Source: Chara braunii (taxonomy: Eukaryota > Streptophyta > Charophyceae > Charales > Characeae). From it: a stretch of 40,160 nt of DNA. Position numbers and translations under genes: made by a program. This document shows, in pieces, positions 1 through 9,489 of the stretch. The first letter of the stretch is position 1. Each line of letters starts with the position of its first letter. The stretch is taken from contig BFEA01000143.1 of assembly GCA_003427395.1 (NCBI GenBank), forward strand, positions 2,945,006 through 2,985,165, written 5' to 3'. Under the pieces are notes generated by a model. The model made no database searches. It saw only the letters and a list, made by a program, of their open reading frames with translations, and was not told where the DNA came from.

Positions 1-144
1 TTTTTTTTTTTGAACATCGCTCTGTTGTGGATCATGCTAATGGAGAGGTGATAGGAGCATCCCCCATTAGCAGACCCAGCTTTGGATGGCTCCATCTATT
101 AGTGGGGAGCAGCACCTGCTGGAAAGCGGGTCCAGCGTCCCTTC
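1..144 (-). mobile_element. SINE-like poly(A) retroposon, copy A
   Basis: The conserved core lies at 88-142, beginning GGCTCCATCTATTAGTGGGG and ending GGGTCCAGCGTCCC. The same core recurs at 852-907 and, inverted, at 534-588. A T-run at 1-11 on the plus strand would be the poly(A) tail of a minus-strand insert, and the window edge may cut it. There is no coding capacity. The family name is unknown to me, and SINE-like status rests on the terminal A-run and on copies in both orientations. Confidence 0.55.
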
Positions 145-533
145 TTACATTTTATACAACTTAGGAAAAGTAGATGTGCACGGGCGAGTCAGGGTCAGTC
201 AGGTAAATTCCTAGTAAGAAGTTATAGATGATATGATTTTCCATACTAGGGATGTCAGCAACTGGCTCAGTAACTCACCCCATCAAATGTTCCATTTCTT
301 GTTCAGTCATTAGGCTGGTCTCCAAACTTCCAAAGTACTCATTAATAGGGGGAGGGAGGAACTAGGGTGTTGCATTAGGGATCTGGCGCCGAGTTCAGGG
401 CGAAGAGGTCCCCCCCCCCTCTCCAGTTGCCTGCTCAGTTAATACCCCGGTTCCTGGGGCAATCAATGCTGGCAGGAATCTCACACAACACTGTTTTGTT
501 AAATTGTTACATTCCAAATTCAGCTTGTATAAT

Positions 534-675
534 GGGACGCTGGACCCGTTTTCCAGCAGGCGCTGCTCTCCACCAATAGATGGAGCCACTCCCCATGTGC
601 TAGTGGTGTCTGCTCTTATCAGCACCACTAACACTGGCAGGGCTTGAGTTAAAAAAAAAAAAAAAAAAAAAAAAA
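534..675 (+). mobile_element. SINE-like poly(A) retroposon, copy B
   Basis: The reverse complement of the shared core is at 534-588, followed by a segment (590-650) that matches the inverted flank of copy C (CACTAGCA and CAGGGCTTG-type blocks). It ends in a 25-base A-run at 651-675. The A-run at the 3' end fixes plus orientation. The true 5' end probably lies upstream of 534 but I cannot define it. Confidence 0.55.
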
Positions 676-755
676 GGTCACAAACCAATAGTCCTCCATG
701 TAATTATAGGATCCACTCCAACCAGAGGCCACGGTTTCTTCAACATCAACAATTC

Positions 756-786
<31 letters not shown>

Positions 787-907
787 AGACAACAACACCC
801 TGCAGCCCTAGTGCTGCTGGTAAAAGCAGGCATCACTAGCACCCGGGGAGAGGCTCCATCTATTGGTGGGGAGCATCACCTGCTGGAATGCGGGTCCAGC
901 GTCCCTT
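756..907 (-). mobile_element. SINE-like poly(A) retroposon, copy C
   Basis: A 19-base T-run (756-774) is followed by a short TG repeat, then a GCAGCCCTAGTGCTG segment, then the conserved core at 852-907. The order T-run, variable arm, core mirrors copy B read backwards, so this copy is on the minus strand. The core differs from copy A at only a few positions. Confidence 0.55.
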
Positions 908-1226
908 ACACAGAATGAATCAGGAACATGTCAGGAAATATGACTGAGAAAGACACCTGCCAGAATCCAGAGGAAAAAAACTCTTCGCCCTGTACCAGGC
1001 GCCAGATACCTGCTGCTGAGACTAGTTCCTCCCTCTCCCAAAAAAACTTTACCACCCCATCCCCCACTATCAATCCCTCTGTTCCACTCGATGTCCTGGG
1101 TGACGACCACTTGTCTCTCAGAGATACTGCTTCTGTCTTTTGATTGTTGAACTGAATGACTTGCAGCTTTGTGCGGACGCGGTAGATCCTCTGCCACCCT
1201 GCCCCCGTAAAATTATGCTTTTCCGT
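908..1226. other. No recognisable gene
   Basis: Short open frames exist on both strands, but none shows a domain, a signal or a composition change that would mark a gene. Confidence 0.5.
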
Positions 1227-1706
1227 TCACTCATAGTCCTGCCACCTTGAGCCGCTGTCTGTTGGTCGCTTGGTTGTCATCTGCTTATGCTGCTCTGTAC
1301 CATTGCATGTCCACCATTGCCAGCTGATGAGGCGGGAAGGGGTCTGGGAAGTCTGAGGGTGGACGCAGCGGGACTCCCTGGTCCACCTTGGTCCATTCTT
1401 TGAAGCAGATGCAGTAGTCCCTTCTGAAATCATCCCGTTCCTGGCCCTGCGTTTGTCCTCCTCCCATCGAATGTGTGCGATCCAGCCCCCTTTTTCGCTA
1501 CCCAGCCAGTCCCCTGAAAATTGGTTGATTGCTTGTGTAATGTCTTTTCTTAGGTGGTACAAGTCTAATTGGCTTTTAACTTTTTGGCACCGCGTGAGGA
1601 GTTCTTGATTGATGAACTGTCTGATCATTTCCGTCACTTCCTCCCCATCTACTCGAACCCCTTCAATGGAATGTATACCTAGGCAACCAGAGTGGCCCGG
1701 GGTCAC
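1227..1706 (-). other. Unrecognised 159-codon open frame
   Basis: An uninterrupted minus-strand frame encodes a mixed-charge, Trp-rich peptide containing WLGSEKGGWIAHIRWEEDKR. I do not recognise a family. It lies downstream, on the same strand, of the minus-strand LINE, beyond that element's A-rich tail. It could be the decayed end of an older retroelement, or chance. There is no supporting promoter, splice or neighbour signal. Confidence 0.2.
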
Positions 1707-1957
1707 TTGCCCGTCCGGGCCAAAAAGATTAAAAAATATATATATATTTTAAAATTTTATTTTATATGTTAAATTTGGTAAAGAACTTCGATGTGAGCCT
1801 GAGGCAAAAGTTGTTTAGTTTATTTTTCTACATAACATAGTATTTTTTCAGATTTTTTTGGTTTTTTTTTTCTTTTTGCTGGGACCTTCCCTTGTCCTTG
1901 CACGGGCTGGTAACCCGGCGCCCGGGCGGCCCGGCTGGTAGCCTAGATGTATACAGC
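1707..1957. other. AT-rich spacer and probable LINE 3' end
   Basis: 1738-1860 is strongly AT-rich with a TATATATATA core. 1860-1880 is T-rich on the plus strand, which fits the A-rich tail of the minus-strand LINE. 1905-1945 is a GC-rich block with CCCGGGCGGCCCGG that would be the LINE 3' untranslated region. A related GC-rich block lies at 8890-8960. Confidence 0.35.
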
Positions 1958-1993
1958 ATTTTCTCCAGAGTGCCCAGATGATGGCTCTCCTTC

Positions 1994-2440
1994 CTATCTT
2001 AAACATATTATTCTCGAAGCCGCTGTCCGTGGGGGAGGTCCATGCCTCGCAGAGCAGCGCTCTCTAGTCCATGGGCAGGTGGATCCGGTTTCTAAAAGGT
2101 TCCATATCCTATCCCACCACCACCATGTTAGCACTGCCCCTGGGCACTGTAGGAAGATATGTTCTATGGTTTCCGGAATCTTACGAGAAGGGAAGGCCGT
2201 GTGACAGGATTTATACCATGGCAGCGCCAACCCCTTCTGTTCTAGGTATGTGCGGTCCACCAGCCAGTTGTTAGTGGGGAGACAGCGATGCTCTATCTGC
2301 CATTGTAGGGAGGCAAACTTCGTCGGTTTGGATCTCATGGTTGTAAACCATCGGATAGGGCGAAGAGTGTCATTCCCCACATTCAGATGGGCCTGCCAGC
2401 AGGCCCTCACTGTCTCTCTCAAGTTCACCTTTGGTCGCAA
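1994..2440 (-). pseudogene. LINE C-terminal zinc-binding region (zf-RVT-like)
   Basis: The 148-residue minus-strand frame contains WQIEHRCLPTNNWLVDR and, further on, ETIEHIFLQCPGAVLTWWWW. These match the W..hRCLPTN..L..R and E-T-x-x-H-x-x-x-x-C-P spacing of the RT-associated zinc-binding domain at the C-terminus of plant L1 ORF2. It is the best preserved part of this LINE. It overlaps the connector frame slightly, marking a frameshift near 2430. Confidence 0.75.
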
Positions 2441-3171
2441 CAGCTGGTATGTGTCCTTACAGTCAGGTTAAACAACTGTTTATCTGAAGCGGCCGGCGTC
2501 CTGCATGCAGGTCTCCAATGCCACTCCCCCGGGTCAAAAGGGAGCTTTGCAAGAGGGGTCTCTGGGTGAACCACAACCCATACATATTTCTGCCTCATCA
2601 CTCGAATTTTGTCCAACTCTTCATTCTTCCACCACCTCACCGCCTTCGGGGTGTACCTAGAGAGGACGTTATCCTTCCCCTTGTGGAGGAGGCTGACCAA
2701 AGACTCCTCGGCCCGTATCTCCACCACGTTGCCTACACTCTGTGTCTCCCGGGGCTGCCACCCAATCCCCTTCTACCAATCGCGATCTCTTGCGCAAAAA
2801 TCATCGTGATAGTACCTCATCGAGGCCCTCAATTGCAATGCTGTTTTCCAATTTTTGTTCTCCGGGTCCCATATATCCTTGATTCTAACTATACCCTTCC
2901 TCACCCGGCTACTCCATGGGGAGTCCGAGCTGCCATACACCCTCCCATTTCTATCGCTGATGTTTCTATTACCAAAGAGGGGTTGTCGCATAACCTCTTC
3001 CCATGTGGTTGGCGGGGTTTTGTCTGACAACGGTAGCTGGCGCCAGGCTTTAATAACCCGGGGGCAAAAATCATCCCTGGGCAGATTTTTTCTTGCTTCG
3101 TCCCTGCCCGAGCTCTTGTTAGTTTGAGAGTGCCACAGTATGGACCAATAACGGTCCTCCAACCAAATCAA
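2425..3171 (-). pseudogene. LINE ORF2 connector region (broken)
   Basis: One minus-strand frame runs from 3171 to 2425 with a single stop near 2773. It is rich in Trp, Arg and charged residues (for example KAVRWWKNEELDKIR). It lies between the RT palm and the zinc-binding region, the position of the poorly conserved connector in plant L1 ORF2. No catalytic motif is expected or seen. Assignment rests on position and frame. Confidence 0.55.
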
Positions 3172-3473
3172 TGGGTGTACACCCTGCGGCGCCTGTGGGG
3201 CTAGCTTGGCTATCTATTCCAATGCAAGAAAGAGTCATGTAAGGTCTCGCGTGAACGACATTCTCCTCACCTGTTGTATCAGCAGCGACGTAACCTAGAT
3301 GTCTGAGTCTATGATTCCCAAGCCCCTTTAACTTTAGGTTGCATTACCGACAACCACGCCACCCGACTAATGACATTCGGCACCTCGCTGTTACCTCTCC
3401 ACAACAAGACGGTTACTTGCATTTTCAGTGATTTAACTGCTTCTTTATCGAGAGCCCAGATTGCAGCTTTGTA

Positions 3474-4666
3474 CTAGAGTGTCGCCAGTACCATGTTATT
3501 AATTGCGAGTGCTCTGCCTATTAGAGATGTGTGCTTGTCATTCCATTGAATTAATTTCTCGAGTGTCGGTTTAAGGACCCAGTCATCATTCGACGTTGGT
3601 CTTCCAAGCGCCGTCAACATGATTCCTAATACTCTGACCGGGGCCTCTTCTGGTAGCCATTTAACCCGTGGCAAATCCGGGGGCCGCGCTCCTTGGTGGT
3701 GGATCCACCACCCCAGCGTTTTGTTTTCCCAGTAAATGGTCATGCTTGAAACCGTCGTGAACCTATCCAACAATTGCCTAATTTCTTTCATATTTTCGGG
3801 GGTGGCATCCACCATGATGGTCAAATTGTCTGCAAACATCGAACAGACGGGAATCGCCTCCTCCGGAATGGCAAAGATTTGCAGTTTGGTAAGATCTTTG
3901 TTAGCCCGGAGATTCACCGCCAATGCCTCCATTACGATTATGAAGGAGGGGGCCAAAAGGTCTCCTTGGCGGACCGACCGCTGCAACGAGATCACTGGTT
4001 GCAGGAGGTCATTTATCTGGATGAACGTGGTGGCGTTGTGGTGTAGAATCTTAATCCAACGCTAAAAGGACAGGCCAATGTTCATTTTCTCCATGCATTT
4101 ATCTAAGAAAAGTCAGTTCACGTGGTCATATGCCTTCTAAAAATGAATAAAGACTACGGCTCCATTCTGTTTGTTTTGCCTAGTTAACTTAAGGAGTTCA
4201 TTAACCAACATAATATTGTCCTAGATCCGATGCCCTTTGACAAACCCCGTCTGAGTCGAGTGAATGACATCCTCCAAGACCGGGATCAGATGGTTTGTTA
4301 GTGCTTTCGCTAGCATTTTATAAACAATTGTGAGCAGCGTTATCGGTCAGTAGCTTTTGATATCCATCGTATCACCTTTTTTGTGCAGCACGCACCTTGC
4401 CCTACCAGCTCACCCATGCCGCCAGATTTCCACACCTGACGATAGAAACCCATGAGACCCGGGGCTATTTGGTTCCATAACATTTCCCAAAATTCTTTTG
4501 GGAGCCCGTCCACCCCAAGGGTCTTTTCCTCATCCATCTGCATTAATGCCGTCCAAATTTCCGCTTGTGACAGCGGACGGTCTACTTGGGCTCTTTGCTG
4601 ACCGGTCAAGGCTTTCGTCATTGGTTTAAGGAAGTTCGCAATCTCCTCCTCCTTGGCAGCCCCCAC
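3474..4666 (-). pseudogene. LINE reverse transcriptase fragment (broken)
   Basis: The first segment (4666-4340) carries KTLGVDGLPKEFWEML, the RT motif 1 region that positions the template. A middle segment with stops (about 4339-3996) still reads TQTGFVKG and KAYDHVN-like motifs. The last segment (3995-3474) carries RQGDLLAPSF, then FADN where an active LINE RT has FADD, followed by the LGWW motif. The second catalytic aspartate of the palm is therefore replaced by asparagine, and together with frameshifts this rules out activity. In life the domain would copy LINE RNA into nicked chromosomal DNA. Confidence 0.8.
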
Positions 4667-4676
4667 TTGTTAAGCA

Positions 4677-4688
4677 CACCTCGAGGTG
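4677..4688. repeat. 12 bp palindrome at the LINE-LINE junction
   Basis: CACCTCGAGGTG, perfectly palindromic, sits exactly where LINE-like coding sequence switches from minus to plus orientation. Confidence 0.5.
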
Positions 4689-4691
4689 AAC

Positions 4692-5600
4692 ATGTCCTTA
4701 AAACAGGGTCTCACAATGTTCAAGCAGTGGGGTGTGGAGGTTGCTACCTCCAGGCCAACTGACTATGAATTGTATAGTGCCTATATTCTTAACACCAACG
4801 AAATTTGCGAAGCAGTCCTAGCAGCATGTATCAATCACGACTACGTCAACCTATAATTCTCGGATCTAGTCTCAACCCTCTCTAAAAACACAGCAAAAAC
4901 ATTGAGAATATTGACTATCAAAAAGAGAGAGAGAGAGAAGAAGAGATGCAACAAATGGTAAAACCGTAAAACTGACAGAAAGAAACCTCATAACCAGTCT
5001 TGGGAACCCACTCTACGAACGAGTTTTTGAACACGCTAGACAAAAACTAGCTGAATCGAAAGAATGAAGAAACAAGGGCCTAAAAATGAGAGCAAGAGTG
5101 AAAAAATGGGAAGAAGGAGCGAATATGATAAAATTTTTCTTCCACAAAATCAAATCCAATGTCAGTAATGCAAGCATCGAACAACTATAAACAGAGCAGG
5201 AATTAACCTCGGACCCAAAACAGATGCTGGCCGCAGTAACAACATTCTGCATAAACCTTTACACATTTAAAGAATAAAACTATTCGAACCAAGAAATCAC
5301 GCAAGCCAAAAACAAATTCCTCAAATATCTCGACAAAACAATGACACCAGAACAAGCGGTGACTTTGGACGCCCCTATCACGGAACAGGAAGTCTTCACA
5401 ACAATCCATGAAAACAAATAAACATCAGGAAAAGACGGTCTCTCCAAAGAATTCTGGGTAACTTTTTGGCCAGCCTTCGACACCGAATGCTTCCACTTCT
5501 TGGAGAAAACCGATGCACCCTAAGCAATAGTCGAAGCACAGGAGTAGTTTCCCTCCTGTCCAAAAAAGGAGACCCGACATATATTAGGAACTACATGCCA
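4692..5600 (+). pseudogene. LINE pre-RT linker (broken)
   Basis: The frame from 4692 reads through FKQWGVEVATSRPTDYELY before stopping near 4855. After a GA-repeat tract (4924-4940) the text resumes with RARVKKWEEGANMIKFFFHK at about 5083-5145. This corresponds to the conserved W..eGd.NTkFFh block that precedes the RT in plant L1 ORF2. SGKDGLSKEFW near 5430 is RT motif 1. Numerous stops separate the pieces. Confidence 0.6.
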
Positions 5601-5602
5601 AT

Positions 5603-6518
5603 ATGATGGCAATATCTTTCTTAACAGTAACATACAAAATATTGGCAAAACTTCTAACCAACAAAATTAGAATAATAACACAAAATTTCTTCCACCTAGA
5701 TCAAACACGCTTCATACCCGGAAGATTTATTTTGGATAACGTTATGACCCTCCGTTCGAGATATAGAAGACAAAAGAATGAACGTGGCCATCCTATTCTT
5801 TGATTTCGAAAAAGCATATGATCAAGTCAATTGGAACTTCCTCCAACAAAGCATGGAGAAGATTGGGGTAGGTCCAAACCTCAGGCAATGGACTAGAATC
5901 CTCTCTGCAGATGCATATGGAATGGTTCAGGTCAATGGTCACTTATCCCACCATAGCGTATGTCACGCTCTGTAAGACAAGGGAACCTCTGCTAGCATCA
6001 CCCATCTTCTTATTCATCATTGAAACCACAACATCATTCCTAAGGAAGGACCCCTCCATTGAAAGACTGTCAGACGATAAGCAACACTCGATCTGCCTAC
6101 CCACCACCATCATGTTTGCAGATGACCTAACAGTTCTAATGAGAGCCCCGGATTCATCATTCGAGACTCTCACAAGAGCAATGCAAGCCTTTCAGATAAC
6201 ATCAGAAATGAAAATCAGTTGGACCAAAACGATAGGCTGGTGGCTGACAGACCCACAAACAGACACACCACAGATCACACCAGAAGGATTAATTGGACCA
6301 GGGGCAATGAACCCCTAAGATTCCTAGGAATCCAAGTATCAAAAATACGCCCCAACCTCTCAATGGCTCCGACAATATTGAATAAAATGATAGTCAAACT
6401 AGGCAGCTGGTCCAACATATCCAAATCAATCTTTGGAAGAGCCTTAATTCTAAACGCCTCAATCTTCTCCATGTTGTGGTACGCTGCAACATTATGGACC
6501 ACACCAAAACATCTATGA
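5603..6518 (+). pseudogene. LINE reverse transcriptase (broken, catalytic box kept)
   Basis: Four overlapping frames join in order. 5603-5803 holds TVTYKILAKLLTNKI and QTRFIPGRFILDN. 5778-5975 holds FFDFEKAYDQVNWNFL, which carries the first catalytic Asp. 5911-6318 holds IMFADDLTVLM, the intact FADD box, and IGWW. 6219-6518 holds RFLGIQVSK. These are the canonical RT palm and thumb motifs of L1-clade LINEs. The frame changes at about 5790, 5950 and 6300 disable it, although the active-site residues themselves survive. Confidence 0.85.
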
Positions 6519-7040
6519 GTAGAACTGAGGAGAAGAGCAACAACTTATCTGTGGACAGGGGACCCCTCCAAGGTCCACTGCATCTCCAAGGTAGCATGGA
6601 AATACATCATCTTGAAGAAAGTGCGGGGAGGCCTATAGGAATACTCGATCCTGAACTAAGGATCAAGGCTCTCCAAACCAAATGGATCCTTAAAACTATA
6701 ATAACCAACCATAATCTCCCCTGGCTTGAATTAGGACTAAGAAGGATAAAACAGATAGCCAAATACAAAACACCAGATAATATGCAAGGACTTTTCTGGG
6801 TCATGGCCAAATCTTGGGCCATGAAAAATCCGCAAACGGAAAAGGATCGAGGAACAACACGAGGAGGAACAAAACCACAACTTTTGCAATCAGCTAATAA
6901 AGACGTGAAGAAAGGTCCTCTAATCTTTTGTAACCAATGGATCCTGGACACACAGGGGAAACCATGGACACTGACAACCGAAGACACAACAAGATGGGGC
7001 ACACGGCTAAACAAAGGGGAGTTTGGCAAATCAAATTATC

Positions 7041-7081
<41 letters not shown>

Positions 7082-7467
7082 TTCTATGGTAAGACAAAGA
7101 AAAAAGAGGGAAAAATGTAGGAGAATTGAAAAAAAAAAAAAAAAAAAAACACAATAGAAGGCAGTCACAACCTGCAAGAGAACTTCAACAACATACTAAT
7201 CTCAAATTCCCAATCCCAGACAAGTGGCTGGACCTGCTGAAAAGACCAGCTACCTGGAAGCCCAGAGATTGGGCAACAACCAAGGCTATTAATCCACCAG
7301 CCGTAGCATACCTATACCGTCAAAGAGAGGGGCCAAGCAACAACTGGCTCATATGTGATATGTACCGAGGAAACGAACCAGGGACAACGACAAGTCAACT
7401 AAGCAAAGAGCCAACAGGCGAAGTAGCACTACCGGAAGGTCCGGTGAGGAAAGTCACGAGTCGTTGA
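6476..7467 (+). pseudogene. LINE ORF2 connector (interrupted)
   Basis: The frame 6476-7044 encodes a Trp- and Lys-rich connector (for example ILDPELRIKALQTKWILKT), which runs into a 34-base T-run. After an A-run ending at 7149 the text resumes at about 7150-7467 with IPDKWLDLLKRPATWKPRDW. The order matches the region between RT thumb and zinc-binding domain in plant L1 ORF2. The homopolymer insert splits it. Confidence 0.6.
7045..7149. repeat. Insert bounded by T34 and A21 runs
   Basis: A 34-base T-run (7045-7078), about 50 bp of A-rich unique sequence and a 21-base A-run (7129-7149) interrupt LINE coding text. Poly(T) on one side and poly(A) on the other could be two nested retroposon tails in opposite orientations, or simple homopolymer expansion. 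Confidence 0.45.
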
Positions 7468-7686
7468 GACTGAAAAATACGCAGAATTTACAATCCTTCT
7501 ATCACCATCGAAGACTTGGAACAAGGTAGACCCAGCAGAAGGGGCATGGAAGCAGAAAACAGGAAGACTGAAGATAGAGAAGCGCACCAACCTGCTAGAA
7601 TATACGACCAAACTGGGATATACATTGAGAATGAGGTCTTACCCATTAACACAGATCATTAGCCAAAAAAAGATGGGAAACACATC

Positions 7687-8026
7687 TTAAACCACCAGTA
7701 CTTGGCCCAGCTATCGGCCGCGGAAAAAAATAGAGTCGAACTGTTTCTAGTCGGATGAATTTGGGCGCTCCGGTAGTAGCCCGTACGTTTCCTAAAATCG
7801 TGGCGCGTTAACGGGCACGACTCTAGGAAGTACTGGTGGTTTAAACCACCAGTACATGGGCACCTGGGCCGCGGGTCTGACACCTCAAATTCTGGAGGCG
7901 CAAAACGAAAACGGGGCCACCAATCGAATTTATCAACGGCGGGCCCAACGTTAGACATTTCGGCCTGTTTTTCTTGTGGCGACAAGTTTCGGACTGCATG
8001 GCTGGGGCCGTGTACTTGGGCTTTAA
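7687..8026. mobile_element. GC-rich inverted-repeat element with TTAA ends
   Basis: TTAA followed by ACCACCAGTAC starts at 7687. A perfect 26 bp palindrome (7830-7855), centred on TTAA 7841-7844, carries the same terminal sequence on both sides. The right end, AGCCCAAGTAC inverted, is followed by TTAA at 8023-8026. This reads as two adjacent non-autonomous elements (about 150 and 180 bp) sharing a central TTAA, inserted in the A-rich LINE. TTAA target duplication is typical of the piggyBac group, but the termini here do not begin with the usual CCC, so the superfamily is open. Confidence 0.55.
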
Positions 8027-8129
8027 GCAACCACTGAGTCACACTCACATTACCTCTTGGAGCAGCACCATAGCCATCACATCAACTAAGGTATTGAAAC
8101 TTCCAGTGGCAACGAGCCCCCATTTAGCC

Positions 8130-8460
8130 TTGCCAGTCATGGCGCAGCAGGCAAACAAGGTCTCCAATGCAACGACTTCACACCATCTGTCAGGAGAACA
8201 CTGCCCCTCCTACACGGCACCAAGGCCAAACAAATCTGGGCAAATGCATCTGAACTATGGCACACAATAACAGGAAAACCCCTACCCTCAGACCTAGTTC
8301 CCCTCCTCCAAGGGCTCCACACAACACCATCCTCGCAAAGCTTCGAAACCACTTTATTCCATACCCTGAGACTAGCCTATGGAAACACGGATGTAAGGAA
8401 ACAATGGGGATCATACCCCAGTGGTGGTCCAGAAAGCGTGGAAAGGAACGCTACAGAAAA
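8130..8460 (+). pseudogene. LINE C-terminal zinc-binding remnant
   Basis: Translation in the frame through 8215-8460 gives AKQIWANASELWHTITGKPL, which fits the A-x-x-I-W stretch following the zinc-binding Cys/His cluster in plant L1 ORF2. The expected upstream Cys/His residues are only partly present. It follows the 7687-8026 insertion, so that insertion split the C-terminal domain. Confidence 0.45.
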
Positions 8461-8854
8461 TAGAGGTAGAATACAGAGGCCGCTGGAAAAGAACCCATTA
8501 AAAAAAACATTAGACAATACATAAAACAAAGACAAAATCACAGAAACATTCATGAAACAACAATTAGGGAGGCGGGAAAATTGCCACGATTATAGACAAC
8601 AAAATTATACAATTTGGCCAATGGAGACTTAACAGACCAACTCACCCACAGATCTCAGCAATATGCCCAGAAGCAGGACCGATCTCACAAGCATAGCTAT
8701 GAGCACCAATTAGGACACCTACGAAGCTAGAAAAGAAGGAAAAACTAAAAACATTCAAACAAACCATCAAGTCCCGAGAAGAACTATAGAGCGCAGAATC
8801 GGATACCTTTTTAGGAATTAAGAACGCAAGCCCATAAGGGTAGAAATCCTGTGT

Positions 8855-8975
8855 TAAAATCCGGACCGCCCGGCAGCCTGGCCTTCGTCCTGCAGGGCTC
8901 CCGGGCGGCCCGACCGGTTGGGTCACCCGGTTGGGCGCCGGGCGGGCCCAGCGCAATTTCGCGCGCGGTGGGGGG
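8855..8975. other. GC-rich block after the plus LINE
   Basis: The block is dense in CCGG, CGGGCGGCCCG and GGGCGCCGGGCGGGCCC. It resembles the GC-rich block at 1905-1945 in the same orientation, so it is not simply the matching LINE 3' end. It is followed by T-runs at 8981-8987 and 9025-9035. Confidence 0.3.
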
Positions 8976-9214
8976 GAGTCTTTTTTTGGCCAGTGGCGGC
9001 CTCCTCAGCCGCCTAGTGCTCGATTTTTTTTTTTTAACGACTTTCAGCCACTTTCGAAGTTTTTAGGGCTACGATCCCGCATTCAAATTCGAACGGGGGA
9101 TTGTCCTTCCCGCCGACGAAGTTCGAAGCCCAGCTGTCGTCATCGACCTGCGCGTCGCCATCGACCTGCCCCTGGCCCATTGTCATCGAGCTTCCCCTGC
9201 CCCGTCGTCATCCA

Positions 9215-9455
9215 GGTGCCCTCCACGAGGAGCCGACCTCCTCCTCCTCCTCGCGCGGAGCTCGCATCGTGTTGTCCGTCGTCGAGCTGCCACAACGTCG
9301 TCAACCTGCACATCATCGAGGTGCCGACCTCCTCCTCCTCCTCGTGCGGAACTCCCATCGCGCCGCTCGTCGTCGACCTGCCACGTAGTCCTCTATCTAC
9401 CCATGGTCGAGGTGTCGACCTCCACCTCCTCCTCGCGCTGTCGGAGGGCGCGGTG
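9215..9455 (+). repeat. Imperfect 90-99 bp tandem repeat (about 3 units)
   Basis: GAGG(A/T)G(C/T)CGACCTCC starts units near 9220, 9319 and 9409, each followed by a CTCCTCCTCC run, a GCG-rich stretch and GTCGTCGA-type CTGCCAC. Units diverge. The repeat keeps one frame open for about 245 codons, but as Ser/Pro/Arg low complexity. Confidence 0.6.
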
Positions 9456-9489
9456 TCTCCGCCCTCCTCCGAGTGTCAGTCGCCTGACC

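Larger units (their letters stand above)
1958..4676 (-). mobile_element. Decayed L1-type LINE, 5'-truncated (minus strand)
   Basis: In minus-strand order there is an N-terminal RT segment (4666-4340), a broken palm region (about 4339-3474), a connector (3171-2425) and a C-terminal zinc-binding region (2440-1994). This domain order is that of ORF2 of plant L1 LINEs. The endonuclease that should precede RT is absent, because another LINE starts in the opposite direction at about 4689, so the copy is 5'-truncated. Reading frame changes occur between 4340 and 3995, between 3474 and 3171, and near 2430, with an in-frame stop near 2773. It is a non-autonomous relic. Confidence 0.8.
4689..8800 (+). 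mobile_element. Decayed L1-type LINE, 5'-truncated (plus strand)
   Basis: Coding remnants in all three plus frames follow L1 ORF2 order: pre-RT linker (about 4692-5600), RT (5603-6518), connector (6476-7467) and degenerate C-terminal zinc-binding region (about 8130-8460). The endonuclease is missing, so it is 5'-truncated at or near 4689. The sequence is A-rich, unlike the minus-strand LINE, and the two proteins differ, so they belong to different lineages. Two insertions (7045-7149 and 7687-8026) and many stops show age. The 3' end is not sharply defined; A-rich sequence stops by about 8800. Confidence 0.8.
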
